Source: a virus
Length of the DNA stretch: 37,613 nt
Strand: one strand, 5' to 3'
Virus record (IMG/VR): IMGVR_UViG_3300024517_000047
Span: 1 to 37,613 of that record
The translations under genes and the position numbers were made by a program. Position 1 is the stretch's first letter. Each line of letters begins with the position of its first letter. Shown one piece after another: positions 24,415-28,924 of the stretch. The notes below the pieces were generated by a model. The model was not told the origin of the DNA, did not search any database, and saw only the letters and a program-made list of their open reading frames with translations.

Positions 24415-24551
24415 CTCAAAATCCTATCTGCCAGGTGTAGTGTCTTTCCTATGTGTACTTTTTCAACTGTAACGTGAGACGGGTTAGAACATGTGGCGAA
24501 GCAAACAGCAACAATCAACAGGATGAAGGCGAATCTTTCAAGGTGGGTCAA
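24411..24551 (-). CDS. Hidden 46-aa membrane/lipoprotein-like protein, TTG start
   Basis: This ORF has no ATG. Its TTG (24551) shares bases with the preceding gene's stop codon, with GGAGGGG ten bases upstream, and its own stop overlaps the next ATG (24414). That exact four-base fit at both ends is strong evidence it is translated. The protein has a hydrophobic segment (FAFILLIVAVCFATC) ending in cysteine, then a polar tail (NPSHVTVEKVHIGKTLHLAD). It resembles a short lipoprotein or Rz1-like outer-membrane spanin, though the lipobox (FATC) is imperfect and no partner is seen. Confidence 0.65.
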   Translation of the reverse strand: MTHLERFAFILLIVAVCFATCSNPSHVTVEKVHIGKTLHLADRILR

Positions 24552-25096
24552 CGGAACGAATACCCCTCCAACCCAAACCCGTTCATCACTTCCTGATAAT
24601 CGAACTTGGAACCCAGCGCATCCTGGATATACACCTGAGATTTGGAGAACCCTTGCACCTCGTTATCCAGCAGGAACACGTGGGATTCCATGGGAATCAG
24701 ATTCTTTGAAAACTCGATTCCCTGGGTTGTGGGTCTCCATAATCCTGATGTGCGTTTGGTTTTGTCGTCGTTTTCTCGCTGAGAGACTAGCCCCCAATGC
24801 GCCAACTTTCCGATTTCCCGGCTGGCTACCACATAACGGGGGGCCTTTTTTTGAACGTCTATCCAGCCTGGATTATCCTGATATGCCTTCACCAGCCAGA
24901 TGAGAGAATGAGCCATGCCTGAGTTGAGTTTGCGTCTGTAGATTTTGACCAAACGGTCACAGCATGGACAGATTGCTTCTGAATCACGCCCCAGTTTGGT
25001 GTGGAATTCATCGCGGACAGCATCAAAGGTTTTGGGGGCAGTCACAACCTTATCAAACTTCTCAAACATGTCTCCAAGTGTTGTTTGATTTTCCAT
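24548..25096 (-). CDS. Phage protein with zinc-binding CPCC and winged-helix-like region
   Basis: A 182-residue protein of unknown family. A CPCC pair (AICPCCDRLVKIYRRKL, near residues 42-58) is followed by a helical region and a region reading like a winged helix (ASREIGKLAHWGLVSQREND, then SGLWRPTTQGIEFSKNLIPM), as in many phage-encoded proteins with this layout that have no assigned role. The C-terminus includes a helical dimer-like segment. It probably binds DNA or RNA. ATG is preferred. It overlaps the next gene by four bases. Confidence 0.65.
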   Translation of the reverse strand: MENQTTLGDMFEKFDKVVTAPKTFDAVRDEFHTKLGRDSEAICPCCDRLVKIYRRKLNSGMAHSLIWLVKAYQDNPGWIDVQKKAPRYVVASREIGKLAHWGLVSQRENDDKTKRTSGLWRPTTQGIEFSKNLIPMESHVFLLDNEVQGFSKSQVYIQDALGSKFDYQEVMNGFGLEGYSFR

Positions 25097-25097
25097 C

Positions 25098-25439
25098 CTA
25101 TTTGAACCGTTCCGGGGCTATCTGGTACAGCCCCCTGTAAATGTCCATGAGGAAAGTGATGGCTTCTTTTCGGTCTGGCGGAATTCCGCATATGACATCT
25201 TTATCACCACGGGCCGGACATGTGCGGCAGTCATATACTGAGCAAAGGCCCACCCGAGATGAAAAATCATGGTCCTCTTCATCTATCATTGCCTTGGCTA
25301 CGCTGAGACCAGCGGCATAAGTCCTGACCACACGAGGTGGCAACACCCTGGGGTCAACATCATGCATTTTGCGAATGAAGTGCTCCCACAAATCACCACC
25401 GACAATCTTCTTAAACTTCTCCCATGATACTTTGCTCAT
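25098..25439 (-). CDS. Cysteine-containing protein, first gene of the late block
   Basis: A 113-residue protein with a cysteine cluster LCSVYDCRTCPARGDKDVIC (residues about 65-85) that may hold zinc or be a small redox site, with helical flanks (WEHFIRKMHDVDPRVLPPRV, AITFLMDIYRGLYQI). No family is recognised. The ATG at 25439 is chosen over the TTG at 25445. AAAGG lies about ten bases upstream. It follows the promoter at 25468-25498. Confidence 0.62.
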   Translation of the reverse strand: MSKVSWEKFKKIVGGDLWEHFIRKMHDVDPRVLPPRVVRTYAAGLSVAKAMIDEEDHDFSSRVGLCSVYDCRTCPARGDKDVICGIPPDRKEAITFLMDIYRGLYQIAPERFK

Positions 25440-25467
25440 CTTCAAACACCTTTCTAATTCCTATCCA

Positions 25468-25498
25468 ACTATAACCAGCCAGCCCGAAAAACAGACAA
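25468..25498 (-). promoter_or_regulatory. Leftward promoter of the TTGTGA-N19-TATAGT family
   Basis: TATAGT (25468-25473) and TTGTCT (25493-25498) are separated by 19 bp. The block GGCTGGCTGGTTATAG is almost the same as at 32194-32224. It precedes the first late gene and the strong terminator lies upstream of it, which fits a fresh start of transcription. Confidence 0.6.
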
Positions 25499-25513
25499 AA
25501 ACTTTTCCCCAAC
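25499..25513 (+). repeat. 15-bp repeat, left copy
   Basis: AAACTTTTCCCCAAC recurs exactly at 27230-27244. The two copies bracket the rightward cassette. A shorter match, AACTTTTCCCC, occurs inside a coding region near 31448, so chance is possible. Confidence 0.4.
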
Positions 25514-25571
25514 AAGTTCCTGTTCTGTTGGAATACCGGGGCAATGAGGAAAGACGCTATGGGATAGCCCA

Positions 25572-25597
25572 ATAAAAAAGCCCGGTTTCCCGGGCTT
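25572..25597 (-). terminator. Rho-independent terminator, leftward
   Basis: Read on the minus strand: AAGCCCGG, a short loop, CCGGGCTT, then TTTTTTATT. This is the clearest intrinsic terminator in the window. It would stop leftward transcription coming from the cassette region before the late promoter. Confidence 0.85.
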
Positions 25598-25702
25598 CGG
25601 CGGACAGGCTTTAACCTACCACCACACAAGGTAAAGCCTATCGCAGGTTCCACCGATAGTCCAGCCCAGCGCAAAGAAGTCCCTGGTATGCGCAAACCTC
25701 AT

Positions 25703-25717
25703 CCCGGTTAGTCCGGG
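25703..25717 (+). promoter_or_regulatory. Small hairpin before the 27-codon ORF
   Basis: CCCGG-TTAGT-CCGGG forms a five-base stem with a five-base loop, ten bases upstream of the GGAGGT ribosome site. It could adjust access to the ribosome site. The function is inferred only from position. Confidence 0.35.
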
Positions 25718-25737
25718 GTAAAGATCGGAGGTGCGTC

Positions 25738-25821
25738 ATGGGACGGAAACGTTTCAGGGCTCGGTTCGTCTTCAGGGTAGGCAGTCTATCCATTGAAGTC
25801 GAAATTGAGGTCCCAAGATAA
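25738..25821 (+). CDS. 27-residue alternating basic/acidic peptide
   Basis: A rightward ORF with a strong GGAGGT five bases before ATG and a TAA stop, just upstream of the cassette. Its sequence alternates hydrophobic and charged residues. The first strand is basic (RFRARFVFRV), then Gly-Ser, then a second strand that is acidic (SLSIEVEIEV). This is the design of a self-complementary beta-hairpin. No family is known to me. A hairpin (25703-25717) lies ten bases before the ribosome site. It could also be a chance ORF. The strong ribosome site and strict pattern argue against that. Confidence 0.5.
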   Translation: MGRKRFRARFVFRVGSLSIEVEIEVPR

Positions 25822-25849
25822 GGGGCGGGAGTTAGCTTGGTTTTGGGCT

Positions 25850-25882
25850 GGTGGCCTATTTGTTCTGTTTGTCTAGGCCACC
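25850..25882. repeat. Nine-base inverted repeat in the intergenic region
   Basis: GGTGGCCTA (25850-25858) and TAGGCCACC (25874-25882) pair perfectly around a 15-base T/G-rich loop. No U-run follows, so it is a structured RNA element or a protein-binding palindrome rather than a terminator. Outside this and the neighbouring repeats I see no gene between 25822 and 26037. Confidence 0.6.
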
Positions 25883-25900
25883 ACCTGATGACGACAATAA

Positions 25901-25973
25901 TCAGAAACCGTGAAAAAACGCGTAGATAGCATCAAATCGCGGGCCGTTCCATCATTCAGAAACCAGGAAAAAA
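25901..25973 (+). repeat. Pair of imperfect direct repeats TCAGAAACC-N2-GAAAAAA
   Basis: Copies at 25901-25918 and 25956-25973 match at 16 of 18 positions, 55 bp apart, upstream of the cassette promoter. They could be sites for a regulator or remnants of the insertion that brought the cassette. Confidence 0.5.
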
Positions 25974-25987
25974 TGAGTCAGATCGTG

Positions 25988-26046
25988 TGGTGGCGTGACC
26001 GGTCACGTGCTACATTACCCATAGGGTATACGGCAATGTGCCGTAT
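25988..26046 (+). promoter_or_regulatory. Cassette promoter with three stacked palindromes
   Basis: An extended -10 (TG-C-TACATT, 26008-26016) has a weak -35. A perfect 14-bp palindrome CGTGACCGGTCACG (25994-26007) fills the spacer. TACCCATAGGGTA (26016-26028) lies at the likely start of transcription. ATACGGCA-ATG-TGCCGTAT (26028-26046), with eight-base arms, reaches to ten bases before the ATG at 26056. This is the layout of an autoregulated toxin-antitoxin operator. Confidence 0.7.
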
Positions 26047-26055
26047 TGGTTCGTT

Positions 26056-26658
26056 ATGACCAGCACAGAAACAAGTATCAAAATAGAATTCAATTTCGAC
26101 GTGGAGAAATTCGCGGATGTGATGGCCTTTTTCGCATCGGGAGTTCACGACCTGACTACGTTGAAGGCATTAAAACTGATCTATCTGGCTGACCGGGCCC
26201 ATTTGCTCGAATATGGTGCTCCCATTTTAGGGGACTGGTATGCCCATATGGATCATGGCCCTGTTCCATCGAAGGCATACGATCTTTTAAAGCAATTTAC
26301 CGACCCGGATCCTTCCTACCATTTTGATGAAGTGGAGATTCTGGAAGCACATGTTGGTAAGGCCAAGAAGGGGAAGCATGTCCGATTTACAAAAAGACAA
26401 AAGATCGAGCTTCATGCCCTGTCAGAATCGGAACTCAAGATCCTTAAGTCCACTGTTAGCAGCTACGGAAAAAGAAAAGCCTTTGAGCTTGCGGAAATGA
26501 CTCATAAACATTTTGCTTGGATAAGGTGTGAAGAATCTCGCGGACACGTACTGGATTACAGAGATTTTTTCGCCGATTCTGATGAAAATGAGGTGATGAA
26601 GGAAGTCATGGAGATCGAGCAAGAGAACAGAGACTTCATTTCTAAAATCAACGCATAG
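26056..26658 (+). CDS. Panacea-domain (DUF4065) antitoxin-like protein
   Basis: A 200-residue protein in the only rightward gene pair of the window. The Panacea signature is clear: TLKALKLIYLADRAHLLEYG (residues 35-54), PILGDWYAHMDHGPVPSKAY (56-75). The C-terminal part is charged and helical. Panacea proteins neutralise unrelated toxin domains encoded next door (PanAT systems). The ATG at 26056 is preferred because the domain starts at about residue 15. A GTG at 26038 is an alternative inside the third palindrome, and neither has a clear ribosome site. The partner gene follows after 12 bases. Confidence 0.85.
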   Translation: MTSTETSIKIEFNFDVEKFADVMAFFASGVHDLTTLKALKLIYLADRAHLLEYGAPILGDWYAHMDHGPVPSKAYDLLKQFTDPDPSYHFDEVEILEAHVGKAKKGKHVRFTKRQKIELHALSESELKILKSTVSSYGKRKAFELAEMTHKHFAWIRCEESRGHVLDYRDFFADSDENEVMKEVMEIEQENRDFISKINA

Positions 26659-26670
26659 AGCCTTGGGGGC

Positions 26671-27147
26671 ATGAAGTTACCTGGCGATCTAGCTTATCCA
26701 AAGTTATTCAAGCGCGGCGCTCTTCTTTATCAAGAACTGAAAACAGAACTCGAAACCGGACCTCGTAATAAATACATGGTGGTGGTGAGCATTGATGACA
26801 AGGACAAGCCTGTCCTTGTGGCGCTCACTACATCACAGGTGGAGAAGTTCAGAAGCCGTGTCCGCGTGCCTGGTTTCATCGGTATCGCAAAGGACGAAAC
26901 CGATTTGTTCGCCAAAGACACCATCGTTGACTGCCGGAAACTTCACGAACGAACACGTGAAAAGATGATCAGAGATTACGAATCTGAAGATTTGGAATAC
27001 AAGGGAACAATCCCGGATCACCTGATGGGTCGCATCGACCAAGCTCTGTATAGTGCTGAAACACTGACTTCCGCGCAAAAGAAAGCGACTGTACCTAGTG
27101 ATTTCGGGACCAATCATGGAGAAAATCCCAAGCCTGAAAAGAAGTAG
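26671..27147 (+). CDS. Putative MazF/PemK-fold toxin partner of the Panacea protein
   Basis: A 158-residue protein 12 bases after the Panacea gene, with TTGGGGGC as ribosome site. Its N-terminal 110 residues fit the small SH3-like barrel of MazF/PemK toxins: FKRGALLYQELKTELETG, then NKYMVVVSIDDKDKPVLVAL and TTSQ, then DLFAKDTIVDCRKLHERT, where family members have the S-Y/T-I-V-D strand. The tail (ETLTSAQKKATVPSDFGTNH) is probably disordered. MazF-type enzymes cut RNA, which would kill or stall the cell when the antitoxin is lost. The match is by pattern only and catalytic residues cannot be assigned. Confidence 0.55.
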   Translation: MKLPGDLAYPKLFKRGALLYQELKTELETGPRNKYMVVVSIDDKDKPVLVALTTSQVEKFRSRVRVPGFIGIAKDETDLFAKDTIVDCRKLHERTREKMIRDYESEDLEYKGTIPDHLMGRIDQALYSAETLTSAQKKATVPSDFGTNHGENPKPEKK

Positions 27148-27229
27148 AAAAGAAGGGGACATTTTGCACACCCGACCCTTTCTCATCTATACCCGACACA
27201 TATCCTGCTTTGTTAACGGTATATATGCG

Positions 27230-27244
27230 AAACTTTTCCCCAAC
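27230..27244 (+). repeat. 15-bp repeat, right copy
   Basis: Same AAACTTTTCCCCAAC as at 25499-25513, on the other side of the cassette and before its terminator. The 27148-27343 gap holds this repeat and the terminator. I see no gene in it. Confidence 0.4.
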
Positions 27245-27286
27245 TTCGCCCCACATTTTCCACCACCAATCGTTATACTTGATGGT

Positions 27287-27352
27287 GTAGGGGCATCCAC
27301 CAGAGGAGTGTGTTTGTTCAGGCCACAATGATGTGGGATGCCTCTACTTTTT
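27287..27352 (+). terminator. Rightward terminator of the cassette, with inner hairpin
   Basis: GTAGGGGCATCC (27287-27298) pairs with GGATGCCTCTAC (27336-27347) with one mismatch, followed by TTTTTCTC. Inside, CCACA-ATGA-TGTGG makes a second stem, so the RNA would be branched. It overlaps the 3' end of the opposing leftward gene, giving a convergent end for both transcripts. Confidence 0.6.
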
Positions 27353-27544
27353 CTCACAATCCTTTGCATTGAAGAATGATCTTAAATCAGATGTCATGGG
27401 GTAGTCACAGCACAGGGGCCATACACGGGTCTTAGAGCCGTTGGGAACAAGCTCGATAACACGTGAACACACCCTACAGGAAACCTTTCCACGGGCCGAC
27501 TGTGGGTGTCTGCGTATCATCTTGGTCAATAGATCATGTGTCAT
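27344..27544 (-). CDS. Zinc-ribbon mini-protein
   Basis: A 66-residue protein with VSCRVCSRVIELVPNGS and WPLCCDYPM, a C-x2-C plus CC arrangement that fits one metal site, and a basic N-terminus (KMIRRHPQSARGK). It is the last gene of the early leftward block. The ATG overlaps the stop of the previous gene (ATGA). The function is unknown. Nucleic-acid binding is plausible. Confidence 0.62.
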   Translation of the reverse strand: MTHDLLTKMIRRHPQSARGKVSCRVCSRVIELVPNGSKTRVWPLCCDYPMTSDLRSFFNAKDCEKK

Positions 27545-27717
27545 TTGGTGGCCTCTTTTTTCAGCAGCCTTTTGCGCTTCTTCATCACCTTTGCCAGAAA
27601 TTCACTCACCTTTTCCCAGTCTTCATCATTGACCCAGTGATGCCTGAGCACAAAGCCCTTGGATCGCATATCAGCCCGGTATTCCCGTTGTCTTTCTGTG
27701 TTGGTTTTGGCAGTCAT
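27541..27717 (-). CDS. Small basic DNA-binding-like protein (NTERQREYR family)
   Basis: A 58-residue protein with the N-terminal motif NTERQREYRADMRSKGFVLR, found in many phage and plasmid mini-proteins with a strand-then-helix (ribbon-helix-helix-like) layout. It continues HHWVNDEDWEKVSEFLAKVM and ends in a lysine/arginine tail. ATG at 27717 has AAGGGAACC directly before it and overlaps the previous stop. A transcription regulator is the best guess, by resemblance only. Confidence 0.6.
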   Translation of the reverse strand: MTAKTNTERQREYRADMRSKGFVLRHHWVNDEDWEKVSEFLAKVMKKRKRLLKKEATK

Positions 27718-27941
27718 CGGTTCCCTTTCTTTGCCCTGTGCGCACCGTCTTCGGCTTCTATAAGACAAACACTGTGTTGGTAGTTGTTCCGGCTGTATTC
27801 TATGTAGTGCACACCAAACCCTATGGGCTTATTACAGTGGCGGCAAATCTGCGAGGCTGCGTTGCGTTCGGAGACGCAAGTTGTATGTATGCAATCAGTT
27901 TCACAGGGGCCATAGGGCCCGCCAGGGGAAAAATTAAACAT
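27714..27941 (-). CDS. Cysteine/histidine-rich mini-protein
   Basis: A 75-residue protein with about seven cysteines: GPCETDCIHTTC, then ICRHCNKPIGFGVHYIEYSR and QHSVC. This pattern of two C-x2/3-C pairs plus a distant C suggests a zinc knuckle near residues 33-58. The ATG at 27941 is used because GGAGG lies nine bases upstream. The longer frame would lack a ribosome site and overlap its neighbour strongly. Function unknown. Confidence 0.62.
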   Translation of the reverse strand: MFNFSPGGPYGPCETDCIHTTCVSERNAASQICRHCNKPIGFGVHYIEYSRNNYQHSVCLIEAEDGAHRAKKGNR

Positions 27942-28182
27942 TGGACGCCACCTCAACCACCCACGCCACGGGCTCGTTATCGTCCGGAAGCACGTAGTAC
28001 TCGTAATCGCCGCCACAGCTAATAGGCGGACACAGGCCACCCCAAAACATGCCATCGTTGTTCTCGCTCACCTCAACCGGAAACTCCGATACCTTGCCGT
28101 ATAGCTTACGCTCGTCTTCATCGTCGACCCACTCGACGCCGTTCCACCAGTCTCCGTCTAAATTTTCGATTCCGTATTTCAT
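27934..28182 (-). CDS. Acidic aromatic-rich mini-protein
   Basis: An 82-residue protein, Trp/Tyr/Asp/Glu-rich (YGIENLDGDWWNGVEWVDDE, GDYEYYVLPDDNEPVAWVVE), with two cysteines. Such acidic, tryptophan-rich mini-proteins can mimic DNA or block host enzymes, but no known anti-restriction family is matched. The ribosome site AAAGGGA lies seven bases before the ATG, the same leader used by several neighbours. Confidence 0.6.
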   Translation of the reverse strand: MKYGIENLDGDWWNGVEWVDDEDERKLYGKVSEFPVEVSENNDGMFWGGLCPPISCGGDYEYYVLPDDNEPVAWVVEVASNV

Positions 28183-28212
28183 GACAATTTCCCTTTCTAT
28201 CCAACCCCATCC

Positions 28213-28221
28213 GGGGGGGGG
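28213..28221 (+). repeat. Nine-G homopolymer in an intergenic leader
   Basis: The run lies between the 28238 stop and the 28182 start. On the transcript it reads C9-GGAT-GGGG, so CCCC and GGGG may form a hairpin before the ribosome site. Length change would alter leader folding. Confidence 0.5.
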
Positions 28222-28237
28222 CGTATCTGGTTAGTCC

Positions 28238-28456
28238 TTATTTCGCATACTCGTATCCAGCTTTTTTGAGGCGGGATGCATCGGCTGGGAAACATACGCA
28301 GTAGTAGGGGTGGTCAACCATCATGACCCTCATCGCCTTCTCACCGGAATAGGCCCAGCGGAAAGCAGCGTCACGATTAAGGAAGAAAGACACTCCGCCG
28401 CGCTTGGCCAGGCTTTTGACGGTTGTTTGAATTTCTTTTGTTTTTTCGTTTGTCAT
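28238..28456 (-). CDS. Small basic protein under a palindromic promoter
   Basis: A 72-residue protein (EIQTTVKSLAKRGGVSFFLN, then RWAYSGEKAMRVMMVDHPYY) with no known family. It looks like a small alpha/beta nucleic-acid-binding protein. The ATG at 28456 is chosen because AAAGGGAAACAAA precedes it. Longer frames would start inside the promoter. It is the first gene after a promoter with an operator-like palindrome (28502-28513), so it may be regulated separately from its upstream neighbours. Confidence 0.6.
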   Translation of the reverse strand: MTNEKTKEIQTTVKSLAKRGGVSFFLNRDAAFRWAYSGEKAMRVMMVDHPYYCVCFPADASRLKKAGYEYAK

Positions 28457-28487
28457 TTTGTTTCCCTTTGTTGTGTCCCTCATGTCT

Positions 28488-28519
28488 ATTATAATGACAC
28501 CGTTACATGTAACAGTCAA
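28488..28519 (-). promoter_or_regulatory. Leftward promoter with perfect GTTACATGTAAC palindrome
   Basis: TATAAT (28488-28493) and TTGACT (28514-28519) flank a 20-bp spacer. Alternatively CATTAT gives a 17-bp spacer. The 12-bp palindrome GTTACATGTAAC (28502-28513) fills the spacer, a typical repressor site. Confidence 0.65.
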
Positions 28520-28579
28520 GCCAATAAACAACTATTTTGGAATCTTTTTTTTCTTACAGTGGGATGGGAATCGAGAGAA

Positions 28580-28924
28580 CTACAGATCGGTGTACTTGGT
28601 AGCCTTGCCCATACATTTCTCAACGGGATACTTCGCAGCTGTGTGCGCCAGCTTGCTATAAAAAGCAGACTCCAAGTCTATACCGGCATCATGGGCCATT
28701 AGCAGAACCCACCAAAGGACATCGGATAGCTCGTGAGCCAGGTTGGTTTTATCAATCTCAACCCTATCCGTCTTCCACTGCCAAAGCTCTAGCACTTCCG
28801 TTGCTTCGAGGTTCAACGAAATAGCCATGTCCTTTAGGTTGTGAAACTTCGCCCAGTCTCGCTCATCTCGAAAGGAAACAATGGCCTTTGTCATCTGGGC
28901 TATCGTGTTGTCATTTTGCGGCAT
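28580..28924 (-). CDS. MazG-like nucleotide pyrophosphohydrolase (dCTPase/RS21-C6 type)
   Basis: A 114-residue all-alpha NTP-PPase. The motifs fit the DCTPP1/RS21-C6 subgroup: FRDERDWAKFHNLKDMAISL (residues 18-37), then EATEVLELWQW, then HELSDVLWWVLLMAHDAGID (E-x3-D metal site), and the closing ECMGKATKY-like KCMGKATKYTD. It hydrolyses (d)NTPs to monophosphates and pyrophosphate, possibly removing modified or unwanted dNTPs. It overlaps the helicase-methyltransferase gene by 14 bases, so they are co-translated. Confidence 0.85.
   Translation of the reverse strand: MPQNDNTIAQMTKAIVSFRDERDWAKFHNLKDMAISLNLEATEVLELWQWKTDRVEIDKTNLAHELSDVLWWVLLMAHDAGIDLESAFYSKLAHTAAKYPVEKCMGKATKYTDL

Noticed and set aside
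25411-25695. Minus-strand 94-codon frame
   Set aside because: It reads through the strong terminator at 25572-25597 and covers a promoter.
25550-25700. tRNA-like or known structured RNA (6S, tmRNA) in the gap
   Set aside because: Small stems exist, but I see no cloverleaf, no CCA end and no known RNA core. Only a terminator can be supported.
27095-27328. Minus-strand 77-codon frame in the gap after the early block
   Set aside because: It has a TTG start with no ribosome site, runs into the opposing gene end and overlaps the cassette terminator.
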